Origin: Linum tenue
Lineage: Eukaryota > Streptophyta > Magnoliopsida > Malpighiales > Linaceae
Direction: 5' to 3'
Assembly: GCA_946122785.1 (NCBI GenBank)
Contig: CAMGYJ010000005.1
Span: forward strand, 88,902,547-88,966,546
Length of the DNA stretch: 64,000 nucleotides
The position numbers and the translations under genes were made by a program. Under the pieces are notes generated by a model. The model was not told the DNA's origin. It saw only the letters and a list, made by a program, of their open reading frames with translations, and did not search any database. Shown here one piece after another: positions 9,241-21,042 of the stretch. The first letter of the stretch is position 1. Each line of letters starts with the position of its first letter.

Positions 9241-11130
9241 CTTTCCCACTTCTTTATGTTAGTTCATTGAAAATTATCCTTATGATATGTGATGCTAAGA
9301 TTGATGGTTTGTGCATTGTGTACTACTTGTTTTGAAGGATAATATAAAACACTAAGTGAATGGCTCGGGTGAGAGTTCCTCTTCTCGTACCTCTCGTCCT
9401 CGACAAGGCTTGCGGAAGAAGACAAGAAAGTCCCCTTCATAGGAAGTAGTTTTTGAAGAACCACATCCGCTATCACTTCTCCCACATCTATCAAGGGAAA
9501 TTCACCAATATAATCAAGCCAATGTCGGGAGCACATCACTCACTACTTCTTGGAACATGTCCCCAAGCAATTTAAGACCAAACTTCTGTGGCTTCAATGA
9601 CTTCCTCTAGGAAAGAGTACATGTCTCAACTGGATACTTTTCGCACAACTTGGGGTTGAGGATACAATCCGATCCAAGATTCAGAAGTCAGAATAACTTA
9701 ATTTGCTATCCGTTCAAGAAAACATTTATCGGTACTTGTTTTGGAGTTCATTAGTACTCTTACCATTCAAGATATGAGAGGTTTTGCCGACCTTGAAGAC
9801 AACATCCATTTTCAACTAGGAGGAGAGCATAGCCAACTGTCGATATGGGAATTTACAAAAGCCATGGATATTTACCCGACGGATTTCGTCTACTCACCAG
9901 ACACTTTTGCTACCTTGACAAGGGAATCCGATTTCCCATGTTTCAAATCCTTCTATGAATCCAAAGTCAAGAGGTCCGACAGTCAACCGTGGGATGTCAA
10001 GCTATCGGAAGCTAGTGAGATGAAATCGGAGTGACGGCTCATCCACCACGTGATTGCTAGGTTCGTGGGTGAAAAGAACCGTAGCAAAAGCAATTTGACT
10101 GCCCGAGACGTCACTTCTTCCATGGTATGCAACTAACTCCATCTCTTCATCTCGTTTTGGATATCTTGTCAATCTTCAAGCGTTATGAAACGGACCATCA
10201 ACTCGCCGCCCTTTATGGAGGATTTTTTGTCACTCATCTAGCCAAGTATTTCCAAGTCGACTTTGGGGCCGTGCAATTCCGGTTGGATAGTAGGACCACT
10301 CCTATATCCTTTGAAGTTTTGAAGTCGAAAATCAAAGTTCTACATATGAATGACGATGTCAATTGGGGAGTACGGAGACTTCCATTTCCAACTACTAACA
10401 CGTTAGATATGGAGGGTACTGTGTTCCGTCTTCCGGAAGCTATGGTGGCAAGAAAACGAAGAGGACTTACAACCGAGGAAGATCAAGTGGAGAGCATTTA
10501 TGAGGGATGAGAGGCGCCTATACCCACTTCTCAACCAGTTCCCCCACCACTAAAAACGCAAGAGACTACCTAGTTGAAGCAATGATAGCAGAGATTCTTC
10601 ACAATCAAGAAAAGGAGAAGGAAGCGCGACTCCACATCATGGTGTGCATCCATGCTATTATGAAGAAGATGAACATTCCAATAGAAGGTGTAACACCCCA
10701 ACTTGATCGCTCCAGTCCCCTTGCACCACTCCAAGAAGAAGAAGATGAACTCTCTGAGGAGGATTGAGTACTAGGCATCCAGGGCCTAAGTTCTATCTTT
10801 TCTTTTTTTTTTTTTTTGCTTTTCTTTTATTTAAATTAAAACAATGTTTAGTCATTGTTTTATTTTCGTTTTAATTTTCGTACTTTAAATATTCTAGCAC
10901 TAGTAGTATTCGTACTTATATATCTATCGTACCTATAACTCTTAATCGTCTTTCTCTCTTCTTTATGCGCTTTATCGTTGTGAAAACCACCAGCAAGACA
11001 AAGACACACACTTGTATACCTTCACCAACCCACAACCAAACCTATGGTAACCTTCATGATCTTCTCTTATGAAACTCCCACATTAAGGACAATGTGTTGC
11101 TCAAGTGTGCGGGGGTTGTGTGATCTGATA
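9241..11130 (+). mobile_element. Athila-type remnant (ORF1/env-like part)
   Basis: A degraded fragment of another Athila-type element on the plus strand. It contains an ORF1-like coding remnant (9741-10767) followed by the family motif CATTAAGGACAATGTG...AAGTGTGCGGGGG at 11082-11115. The motif order matches elements A and B, where the ORF1-like gene precedes this G-rich tract. Neither LTR is recognised. The 9241-9740 part shows no readable coding sequence. The right side runs into a minus-strand LTR at 11136. Confidence 0.6.
9741..10767 (+). pseudogene. ATHILA ORF1-like protein remnant
   Basis: Three overlapping pieces in different frames (about 9741-10120, 10127-10510, 10507-10767) together resemble the ATHILA ORF-1 family (Pfam PF03078 as remembered), whose function is unknown. 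Recognisable blocks are FQLGGEHSQLS, RLIHHVIA and LYGGFFVTHLAKYF. A TGA at 10032-10034 interrupts the first piece and two frameshifts separate the rest. It sits upstream of the G-rich tract, the place occupied by env-like genes in Athila elements. The same blocks are found on the minus strand in element B (MHMGPIITRLTRYF) and element A (MHMGGIITMLARHF). The start codon cannot be placed. Confidence 0.6.
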
Positions 11131-11135
11131 CCACT

Positions 11136-11850
11136 TGATATATCACTAATTCGAGAATCCTCCCAAACTTGGACCAAAATCAGAATTGCACAACGTCGAA
11201 CTATTTAGGGGTTTTCTTCTTTCTTGAATAACACGAAAATAAAGATACTTGTGGAATCGATCAAACAAATCCGAACTCGTGAGAAGGGCCAGAAGGTATA
11301 TGAAACCTTCCAAACAATTTTAAACTTGTGGAAGAGACCAACCGATATCGTCGAAGCTCGTCACAACTAGACGCGTTCTCTAGTTGATAAGAGACCACTC
11401 AATTATCCCAAATCCTCGAAGGAGAAATTAAGCAAAAACGTTCACAATTGAACTCACACAAACTCACTTATATTTGATTGCTGAAAACTAGAATATTGGG
11501 TAAAAAATTCGTAGCGGTTACATCCTCTATTTATAGAGGTCATAAAAACATAAATCCAACCTAAAAAGAATATGAAAACAAATCTCAAACTAACTACGAA
11601 ATATAATACTAATTTAAAAAGACTAAATATTAAAAATAAAGCAATTAACAACTATTTTCAACAAAAAGCACAGACTCTACAGCTGGCGCGCGTCCTTCTT
11701 CTACGGCTCAAGATAGGGTGCATAACATTAGGGTGCATAACTATGAGTAACCAAATCTGGATCCTTCTTTTAAGTGGTTTTAGATCTAAGGGTGGAGAAT
11801 TAAATGAATTTATTTTCCCTAGTTTTCTTGATTGGATCATATCTTCTTCA
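11136..11850 (-). repeat. Probable 5' LTR of a lost minus-strand retrotransposon
   Basis: On the minus strand it ends GATATATCA, followed after 2 nt by TGGTATCAGATC, a near-perfect initiator-Met primer-binding site (plus 11123-11134). A TATA-like CTATAAATAGAGG lies near 11528-11541. The internal region is missing: the primer-binding site runs straight into the Athila remnant. The right boundary, near TGAAGAAGATATG on the minus strand, is a guess. Confidence 0.5.
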
Positions 11851-12315
11851 TTCTAACTCGGATTTTAATTTTTTTAGCACAGATGGAACGAGTTCGCTGT
11901 GCTCTACAAAATGACATCCATTTTCAATATTTTTTAAGAAAAAAATTGCATACCTCTCGTTTTCAACTCCGTACCATATGGTATCTCCTTCATTTTTTAG
12001 TCGTTTTTGAAAATTTTGCACAGAAGGAACGATTTAATCATATGATCTATTGGATTTCAAATATTCTAGGTGAAAAAATTTCATACTTCTCGTTACCAAC
12101 TCCATACCATAATATACCACCCTGTTATGTGGTGGTATTTTTCATACCATATGGTATGCTCTTATTTAATATCAGTCAATACCATATGGTATAGACTGGT
12201 AATAACTGAAAAATATTTTTGTTCCAAAAAATATCAAAGTGGATGTCATTTTGAAGAACATAATTAATCTGATCTAACTGTGCATAAAAAAAATTACGAG
12301 TTAAAACGAGTGAGA
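11843..12315. repeat. Foldback repeat with tandem inner copies (MITE-like)
   Basis: The left end (AAAATGACATCCATTTTC at about 11909) is repeated inverted at the right (GGATGTCATTTT at 12243-12254). The match extends outward through GCACAG to TAACTCG. Inside, a unit of about 140 bp occurs twice in direct orientation; each copy has TTCATT..., GCACAG(A/T)(A/T)GGAACGA and CTCG...CAACTCC. Several CCATATGG palindromes lie in the centre. No target duplication was identified. Confidence 0.6.
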
Positions 12316-13743
12316 AATCGTTCGTTAAAAATTGAGGGAAGGTAAATTAAAAACTTTTCGTGGAGAGAGAAGGAGGCGCTAATGTGACATATTCTTATTA
12401 GGATATGAATGAGGTTATAGCACCACACCACAAGGTTACTCAATTGGTCTGCTCCCTTCTTCTACCTTGGGTGGAATTGGAATCCTCCCTTTCCTTCCAT
12501 TGACGTGAGTTGCTTGTCCAATTAATTCATGTAATTTGATCCTTCCCTTTTGCACACACAGACACGTCATCTTGCACTAAGCATTAATCCCAAGTCATAA
12601 TTAACCCTTATGAACACACGTAGCATTCTCTCCTGCCATGAATTGGCAAATTAACCTAATGAGAACCCAACATGAGAACAACACGTCCACTTATTAATTA
12701 ACCAAAACACATGATATTTTTATCTACACATAATATAATACACCGAAGGGAAAAACGAGAGCCCCATTTCAAATTTCCTGCAATCACACCGAATACCATG
12801 ACCATTTTAAAGAAAAGCAAGGATCATAACCAATCACACCGAATACATTTGTTGTATCTTTTTAAATTAAAAACATATAATAGCTGGGAGGAAAAAACCT
12901 TTCCCCAATTTCAAATTCCCTGCTCCAGGAGCGTTTGTAGGAAGGGTAGAATAGGGAGTGTCAATTTTTTTCTCTTTCCTTTGTGGAACGGGCCACTTAC
13001 CGTACAGATGCGGATTTGAACGGGTCCAGGAGTAGCAATTTTTTTCTTTAAGCCCTTTTATTTCTCTGTGGTGATAAAATATATATGAAAATGCAAAAAT
13101 AATACTTCTTTTTATTGCTAAAAATACAAAATTTAACAATAAACTAATGCATGATATCTATTGGGCTAACCGCTAACCATAAAATAAAAGAGTTGAATGG
13201 GCCTGACCTACATGGGATTTGGCCATCAAGTAAAACAAATGAACATCATTGGTTTGTCATTCTAAAACAAACTATTTTCTCTGGCATAATATATATTATG
13301 CTATTATTTTATATCTTAGTGACTAAAATATAATGTATTTTAAAGTTATTCAATGGTTCAACCTCGACCAACCCAATTAGTCCAATTTTTATCATTTCAA
13401 ATATATATTTTTATAATTATTTGACATCATAATGATCAAATTATAGTGTATTTTATAGGGAATCGTTTGGTATTTGTTAGTAAAAAACTAAACATAAAGA
13501 TCTATTTGGTTATTTTAAACATTAAAACGATCCTATACATTTTCAGTTCCTTTTGAATTTCTATGGTTTTATTCCCGTATAAGTGATGTGCAAATGGCGA
13601 ATTGTAGTCGTCTCTTTTCTTTCACTATTTTTTATTTTCAAATAGAAAGTTTAAAAGTAAAGAATAATTAGAACTTGGCATGGGTCGGTCAAACAGGCTG
13701 AATTTCAAGTTTTGGCCCGTTTGTTTTATGCATTGCAAATTTA
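12316..13743. other. Intergenic, nothing recognised
   Basis: AT-rich sequence without a convincing ORF, LTR end or structural RNA. A short repeated phrase (AATCACACCGAATAC) occurs at about 12782 and 12832, and two similar stretches of CCC(C)A(A)TTTCAAATT...CCTGC occur near 12765 and 12905. Everything else looks like decayed intergenic DNA. Confidence 0.4.
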
Positions 13744-14061
13744 TTAGCATGTTGATGGAAATGGCTTGGAAAAAAGACATATAAGTTGTACCTTTGCAGA
13801 AATGTCCTCAAATGTTTGAATGCTTTGTGAATCAGGTTCTGTGACTTTTGTGATGGTGTATGTGCTTGACGATTGCTCGATGTTGTAACTACTTAATTTG
13901 AGAGTAAATCTTTTGATTTTCACTATGAGTTGTGATACCAGTTCTGGTGGTTGCAGCATGTTGTCGTTGTTGGCCTGTAAAAGTTGTCCCGCCGTGATCC
14001 TAAATACCTTTCTTTCTTTTTTAACAAATTGTGTAGTAGTGCTATGAAACGGACCACCCAT
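13744..14061 (-). pseudogene. Possible RPA1/OB-fold protein fragment
   Basis: The minus strand encodes about 100 residues including LLQANNDNMLQPPELVSQL and KLSSYNIEQSSSTYTITKV. This pattern recalls the C-terminal OB-fold domain of plant replication protein A 70-kDa subunit-like proteins, including those carried by Helitrons. A possible splice donor (AAG/GTAC) lies at 13788-13792. No helicase or Rep domain was seen nearby, and the rest of the protein is absent. It could be an RPA1 pseudogene or a Helitron remnant; the match is by eye and weak. Confidence 0.35.
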
Positions 14062-16018
14062 GAACGCTACGCTTATTATGGTCTGTTCTTACTTCCGGTG
14101 GTGAGAAATTGTGAATTGAGAATCATATTCGCCTACCGCACTGTGTCTGGCTGCTTACTGTGCTCTCTAGAGTTATGAAACAGACTACCCATGAACGTTA
14201 CCCTTAAGAGTCCATAACTTTGCGAAAAACCAAATTTAGGCAATCAAAGGTGGTGGATGTGTGATGATTTTTTATGGCTTAATTATTTGTGAATTGGATA
14301 TCTGATCTTTGTATGATTAGAGGGGATGTTTGCTTAATAGAATAATCCATTTTAATTCATGTTTATTTTTAACTTGAACTTTAGTAACTCAAAACCTTCG
14401 AGACACATATCACCTACTGCATTGTATCATTTTGCCGTGTTGTCAAACTTCTTTGTTGTTGCTGCTGCTTTTACACTAACAGGGGAGTTAAGAACCCATG
14501 AATGTTTCCGTTTGACACAAACAAGAGGAATTACTTCTAAATCGTGCACTAAAGATGATTGGAGGAAACATCTCTGTTGCAGTTGATATACTGGAGACCA
14601 TAACAAAAGCAACGTATAACATCAAAACCAACCATCTGAACTATTAGCATTGTTTACTCTTTTTTCGTGGTTGAGTCTCCTTCAAAAAATTTAGTTTGAT
14701 TTTAGAAAATTTTGCTTCTGCAGTCCTGTCTTGCCACCAACGCGTTCAGTAGATGGAGATGGCTGAAGCGAAGGCTATTTTTGTGTTGTTGTTGCTGGTT
14801 TAGGGATCGGTTTGTGAAGAAGAGGGAGAAGAGAGGGGGAAAGGGAAATGCAGGAGAGGGGGATAACTCTTTTCTCCGACAAAAATGGAGTGAAGAAAGG
14901 AATTATGATCAGTAAGGATATGGTTATCTTACATAACGGTCTCTATTCTGTTTGAATTGAGCTTTGGAGGCAGTGATAAGGACGAGCTGCAACCAATTCA
15001 TAGTGATAAGAATGCTATGAACTGTGATCATGTCTTATTTCAAGTTAGAAGGTAGTTTCAGTATAAGGATTATTTAATTTGACAAGTTGTTTCGTCCATG
15101 ATTCTTGGTAGTTTCAGTGCCATTCTAGCCATTCTGTAATTTTTTAGAATTGATGTGCGAGTAATGACTTTCACTTAGCTTCAACTATTATGTGTGTATT
15201 TATTGGCATGTGATAGAATTCTCTTTTCATTTTCTTTGAACTCATTTTCATACTCGAATTGTATCATTTGTACATAGGCAAATTATGCTCGAGATGACAA
15301 CTCGCTGATATGGCTGGTGCAAGGAATGAAGCCATCATTAGAATTCAGACTGACAACGGGGAGGGATGCCCAGGACTAATTCAATGATGATTGATGATGG
15401 TATAATAAAAACTGCAGTCTGCATCAGCACCAATTTCTAGGCCTAAGTAAAGGTATTCAACCCAGAACTTTGCTTGGCGCTAAAAATTGCCCTCACCCAA
15501 CCTTGATCCTGTTTGACCCACTTCTGAAGAGTCAAGAAATATGACTAATCCTCTCCGTTCGTATTTTCTTATTGACTCTTTCTGACCCTTTAGGTTGGGG
15601 CGGGTCGGGAAGAATCGGATTAGTTGGTCGGTCCTAATCAAGTGGGATCCCAATCCCTTCACTCTCACTTGCTTTCTCTCCCATTCCACAAGTGGGTAAT
15701 ATATAGTAATCGGCCAACGGGCCGGGTAATAAGCTAGTTATCTTTAAACTCCAAACATGTCATTTAAATCCTTGTGTTTTTTTTAAACATCTCATCAATT
15801 TATGAGTGATTTTATCATTTTGGGAGTGATATAGAAAATGGAACGGGTCTAACGGGTCGACCCACTAACTCACCCAACCCGACCCACCCAACCCGACCCA
15901 AAAAATCAGGGGTTATCGGGTTCGGGTCATTCGGATTTCGGGTTATAAAAATTTATAATTTTCGGGCGATTTCAGGTCGGATCAACGGGTCGGGTTGTAA
16001 ATTGCCAGGTCTAATTCG
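14062..16018. other. Intergenic; duplicated phrase and ACCCG-rich patch
   Basis: No supported gene. A phrase close to CTATGAAACGGACCACCCATGAACG (14041-14065) recurs diverged at 14174-14198. At 15855-15925 a patch of ACCCGACCC/CACCCAACCC units is followed by their inverted equivalents (GGGTTCGGGTC). The patch ends where the satellite begins. Confidence 0.4.
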
Positions 16019-16600
16019 TTTAGTTACATAAAACATAAACCTCGAAATTGTGTCTTTATCACAAAAAGTGTGTGAGGACGAACTCTTAGTAATGAGTTTA
16101 AATTGTACAATATGTTGGGTTGATGCTACAAATGACTTGTGATGTTGATGGACATATGATTCTTTTATTGGTTTACTCATATAAACACATAAGCCGCTAA
16201 ATTATGTCGTAATGACAAAACGTGTGTGAGGACGACCTCATAGTATTGATTCCAAATTGTAAAAGAAGTTGGATTTGTGCTCGAAATGTCTAGTAATGAT
16301 AATGGGCATATGATTCATTGATTCGTTTGGTCATATGAACACATAAACCGCAAAATTATGTAGTAATCACAATCTATGTGTGAGGACAAACTCTTAGTAG
16401 TGAGTCTAAATTGTACAATAAGTTCAATTTGGGCTCCAAACGACTTGTAATTTTGATGGGCATATATTTTATTGATTGGTTTACTCATATAAACACATTA
16501 TCGGTCAAAATTGTTTCATAATTAGAAAACGTGCTTGAGGACCAACTCAAAGTAGTGATTCCAAATTGTACAACAAGTTTGATTCGTGCTCCAAATGTCT
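16019..16600 (+). repeat. 154-bp satellite, first block (about 3.8 monomers)
   Basis: Monomer starts at 16019, 16172, 16326 and 16480, giving lengths of 153, 154 and 154 bp. The fourth is cut at 16600. Conserved pieces are TTTACTCATATAAACACATAA, CAAAACGTGTGTGAGGACGA and CCAAATTGTA. It is interrupted by an LTR starting at 16601 and continues at about 19081. The length is close to one nucleosome repeat. Confidence 0.9.
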
Positions 16601-17697
16601 TGTAACACCCTAACCCGGCCGGGTTCTACTTTTACCAAAATACCCTTGTAAAATAAAACACTCAAATCTTAAATTGCAGTGGGAAAAATTTTCATAAATA
16701 AAATACTGGAAATACACACTTGTAATTTAAAGCAACACCCTAACACATAGGCAAACTCAATACTTAAAATCTCAAAATGATCTCCAGTCTATACTCATAA
16801 TCATAAAATATAATAACTCAATAATGTCTAACATTGCCGCTTACTGAAAACCTTGACTAGGCATCCTTCGACATGCTCGTACGGTCCTCCTCTAGCCGGC
16901 TTCCCCACAGCTGCTTCTCCTGACCTCCCGCTCTCTAACTACTCCTCTAGCTCTTCCTCTTCAAACTGGTGAGTGAGTTGGTGTCAGTCTACGCCCTTAC
17001 GTTTTAAATCTCAAATACTTGAGCACTTTACTTAAAACACGTACTTAAACTTATGGAAGTTGTTTGTACTTCCGCCTTTAAACTTTAACTCTTAAAACTG
17101 TGTTATCTCATCCTTTATCTTATTGGGGCCCCTACCTCGACTTAGCTGGCGCCACTACTAGCTTTACTTACTTTCTTACTTCTTAAACTTGACTACCTTC
17201 ACAATGGGGTGCCCCTCAAATGGGTTTGACCACCGCGGAACGAATCACCATCCGGTGTCAAACAATAACTTAAATCGAAGCATGCATAATCAACACAATC
17301 ATAAATCAAACAGGGCATACACACTTCACGTAAAGCAAATACTTGGACATGTAAGACAAATACTTAAAAATACGTAAGACGTAGAATTTACCCCCTTTAC
17401 ACTCACCTTAATTTAAAACTCCCTATCTTGAAACGCGGAAGACCGCTCTCCCGAACATATAATATACCAATCCTTTGCGCCAATTACTAACATGATCATT
17501 ATATATTATCAGAATGGTTGGCTAAAAAGGGTTAACTCTAGTCAAACGTCAGTCCATATTATTAGTAAGATAAATTTGTTCTCAACCTTGTCACCATGCT
17601 GTATTTTTCTACTACTAACCATGTTAAACTCATTAGCCAGGAAAACCTCCTCCATATATAATCGTCATGCCATTGTCCTCTTTATATATATATATAT

Positions 17698-18102
17698 GGT
17701 GCCTTCTACGGTACCCCGGGTGAAATCCGGGGTACCGCATACCTTGAGTATGAAAACGCTATCTAGACATCAAATTAGCAGGATTTTTTGGCATGATACT
17801 ATACCCTAACCCTTAAGGAGTGAACCCTAGGTCCTAATTATCTAAATCATAAACTATAAACCCTAAGATATGCATTAATTTTTTTGCCTATATTTGGATG
17901 AATCATAACCGTCGATTATTGTTTCTAATTAAATTGATCTTGGGGTGTAAGACTTAGAAAATTAAGACCTAGATTTTGATCTTTAAGGGTTAGAGTATAG
18001 TATCATGTCCGAAAAATCAGTCAATTCAAAGTTCTGGATAACGTTTTCTTACTCAATGTATGCGATACCCTGGATTTCACCCTGGGTACCGTAGAACTCC
18101 CC
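17698..18102. repeat. MITE with about 70-bp terminal inverted repeats in a (TA)n site
   Basis: The left end GGTGCCTTCTACGGTACCCC and the right end (inverted) GGGGAGTTCTACGGTACCCA match over roughly 70 bp, through GGTGAAATCC and CGCATACCTTGAG. Both ends sit in TA-repeat sequence, so the exact duplication (TA, as in Stowaway elements) cannot be fixed. The interior has several telomere-like CCCTAA/AACCCTAAG words. It has no coding capacity. Confidence 0.75.
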
Positions 18103-18453
18103 ATATATATATATATATATATATATACTCATGAACATTTCCTCTTCCTACATGCACCACGTCGAGCAACAACTGAGAACTAAATTTAATAACGATTTAG
18201 AAGTAGTCGAACCCTTACCTATAGCGAGTTTGTCCACAATTCCAATCACCGGCCTCGTTCCATGCCACAGTTTCCTCGTCTAATCGATCCCCGCTTATGA
18301 AATCCCAAAGCTTCGCCGTCCGATCCCGTGACTCCGGCCCAATCGTGATGGTCTCCGGTCCCATCGATGAACGATCTCAAGCGGCGTTAGGTAGTAGGAT
18401 ATGGACGGTGGAGGGTTGGAATGAGGCGATGGTGATTTTTATGAAATATTAAA

Positions 18454-18753
18454 TGTTATAAACGCGCTGTTACGGATCGAGAAATCGCCGGAATCGACAA
18501 AGCAAGAATACGAAAGCGAGAATCGAAAAACACAGACACACGATTTACGTGGTTCACTAACACGATGTGTGTTAGCTAGTCCACGGGAGAGAGAGAGCCA
18601 GGTTCACTATATCGAGGAGATTACAGATTACAGAGGAGTATGAGAAGTATTTATAGTACTTCTCTATGTGGGTCTAAACCTAATTCAATATGGCAAAGGA
18701 TAGTCCGATTACCAGTCGTAGCGGCTGATAGTCCGATTCAAGTCACATCAACA
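18454..18753 (-). repeat. copia solo LTR, same family as 61992-62363
   Basis: Near-identical over most of its length to the reverse complement of the 5' LTR at 61992-62363, including TGTTATAAACGCGCTG at one end and CATCAACA at the other. It is 300 bp against 372 bp because a stretch present in the other copy (about 62044-62121) is missing. No primer-binding site follows and the flanking 5-mers (TTAAA and GTAAT) do not match. Confidence 0.85.
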
Positions 18754-19080
18754 GTAATAGTGTTTCCGCGTGGAAAAGAGGCCCGCTGAGGGGTTTGGTC
18801 GAGCTCGGACGAGGATTTGGGCGCGCTCTCCCTCTCTTCCTTTTGGTCTTTCCACCTTCTCCTCCCGATCGTATGTCGACTGTTATGATGGGATGAAAAG
18901 TGATAGTGGCTGTTTATTATGGGTACGGGGTTTAATTATTTGAATATTAAAGGGATGGTAACCGATGGGGTAGTAACGGGTGAGGAAAAATCATTTTTTT
19001 TATAATAAATAACAATTGTTATTAATAATATTATTATTTATTCCTAATTCACTATCGTAATTCTTTGTACGTAATTGAAA

Positions 19081-20257
19081 AATAAGTTAAATTCATACTC
19101 GAACTGTCTTCTAATGTTGATGAACATATGATCATTGATTGATATATTCATATAAACACAAAACCCGCTAAATTGTGTCGTCATGACAAAACATGTGTGA
19201 CAACGAATTCTTAGAATTCAATCTAAATCCTACAATAATTTTGATTCGAGCTCCAAATGTATAGTAATGTTGATGGAAACATGATGCAATTATTTGTTTA
19301 CTCATTAAACACATTGCCACTAATATGTGTCGTTATGACAAAACGTGTGTGAAGACGAACTCTTAGTATTTAGTTCAAATTGTACAATAAGTTGGATTTC
19401 TGTACTTATTGACTTGTAATGTTGACGGATATATGATTCATTGATTGATTTAGTCACATAACAAATAAACCGCTAAATTGTGTCTTAATCACAAAAAGTG
19501 CGGGAGGACAAACTCAAAGTAGTGAGTCCAAATTGTACAATAAGTTTGATTCATGCTCTAAATGTCTTGTAATTAAGGTGGACATATGATTCGTTGATTG
19601 GTTTAGTTACATAAATACATAAACCGCTAAATTGTGTCATAATGACAAAACGTACGTGAGGAAGAACTAGTAGTAGCGAGTCTAAATTGTAAAAAAAGTT
19701 GGATGCATGCTCAAAATGTCTAGTAATGATGATGGGCATATGATTCATTGATGGGTTTAATATATAAAAATATAAACCGCTATATTGTGTCGTAATCAGA
19801 CAATGCGCGTGAGGATGAACTCGTAGTAGTGAATCCAAATTGTAAAATAATTTTAATTTATGCTCCAAATGTCTTCTAATGTTGATGAGTAAATAATTCA
19901 TTGATGGATTTAGTCACATAAACACAAAAATCGGTAAATTGTGTCGTAATGACAAAACATGCGTGATGACGAACTCTTAGAATTCAGTGTGAATTGTAGA
20001 ATAATTTGGATTTATGCTCTAAATGTCTTGTAATGTTGATGGACACATCATTCAATGATTTGGTTACTCATATAAACATATAAGCCGCTAAATTGTGTCG
20101 TAATGACAAAACGTGCGTGGGGATGAACTCTTAGTATGGACTCCAAATTGTACAATAAGTTGGATTTGTGTTCTTAATGTCTTGTAATGGTTATGGATAC
20201 ATGATTCATTGATTGGTTTAGTCACATAAACACATAAACATCTTAGTTGTGTCTTAA
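19081..20257 (+). repeat. 154-bp satellite, second block (about 7.5 monomers)
   Basis: The same monomer family as 16019-16600, with starts at about 19141, 19295, 19447, 19601, 19756, 19909, 20060 and 20217. The first visible piece (from about 19081) and the last are partial. Monomers differ by roughly 10-20% by eye. Conserved boxes are CCGCTAAATTGTGTCGTAAT, GACAAAACGTG and GATTCATTGATTGG. It ends sharply at AGGCCTTCGCC (20258). Confidence 0.9.
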
Positions 20258-20590
20258 GAGGCCTTCGCCTACGAGATTCACAACCACCAGGAGGACCAGG
20301 TATGTAGAAGGAGTTTGAGGAAGCCTTTCATACCCTTTCTTTTGTTTTGTGTAAAACAATGGTAGAAACTAGCTATATTGGAGACGAATTTCATATTTAT
20401 TATTGATATTTGAGGTAATTCGTTCCTCCTTGACAATGGCTTACTATCTTTTAGTCCATTGATGACAATGTCCATTGTAAATTGTGGGGTGAGAATGGTC
20501 GATATATTTTACCTTAAATATGTTTACTACGTGCTATGTCTTTTGTCGATGAAGATTTGAATTTTATTGAAATTTCTCAATGCTAAAATG
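20258..20590 (+). other. Possible Athila 3' fragment
   Basis: The phrase CCATTGATGACAATGTCC followed by AAATTGTGGGG (20457-20495) resembles the family CATTGAGGGCAATGTC...AAGTGTGGGG motif. Nothing else is recognisable. It is a short, decayed piece between satellite and LTR fragment. Confidence 0.3.
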
Positions 20591-21042
20591 GTTGTGATAT
20601 TTGCTCAAGTTACGGGCGGCGAGAAAATGTCAAGGTCGTGGTCGTGACTTGTGAATGGCTGACCGTGAAATGAAAAATCCCTTTGAATGCTTGTCGAACT
20701 TCACGAGCTATAAGACGAATGTTACAGTCATGGCCATGAGTTGTGAAGCCATATCATGAGTAGTGAAATCGCCCTAGACGATGTCTAAAGTCACGCGCTC
20801 TTGTTGATTCCACGGCCATGGTCGTGACTTTTGTACCTAGGCATAACATTTGCTTTTCTAGTGCCTGTACCCTGAGTTTGCCTACAAATGTGCCAGTAAT
20901 CGTTTATTCCCATAAACACGTATTAGGGTCGAAAATATCAAAAAGACGCCCAACCTAGCATAAAATAGGCAAAGGAACTTTCCTAACCATGTGAAATGAT
21001 CAAGAAATGAGGCTCGAAATATATATAATTATGCCGGTATCA
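20591..21042 (-). repeat. Athila-type LTR fragment with inverted-motif array
   Basis: On the minus strand it starts TGATACCGGCATAA at 21042. Near its start it shares CATTTCTTGATCATTTCACA and a block complementary to CTAGCATAAAATAGG with the LTR of element B. An array of GTCGTGAC / CATGGCC / TCACG words occupies 20617-20836, about 205-425 nt from the LTR start as in the other Athila LTRs. No internal region follows at 21043 and the 3' part is missing. Confidence 0.55.

Larger units (their letters stand above)
16601..19050 (-). repeat. Tekay-like LTR, old, with two nested insertions
   Basis: On the minus strand it ends GGGTGTTACA at 16601, a typical gypsy LTR end. Two blocks match the intact Tekay LTR at 40507: GGTGAGTGTAAAGGGGGTAAA (minus strand near 17385-17405) and a diverged CACCGGATGGTGATTCGTTC (near 17245), corresponding to CACCGGACGGCGATACGTAA. 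Their distances from the LTR end also agree. No primer-binding site or internal region adjoins it, so it is a solo or truncated LTR. The right end is unclear, near 19050. A MITE (17698-18102) and a copia solo LTR (18454-18753) have landed inside it. Confidence 0.6.

Noticed and set aside
19551..19901. 116-codon minus-strand open frame
   Set aside because: It runs through several satellite monomers. The monomer length, 154, is not a multiple of three, and no protein family is suggested.
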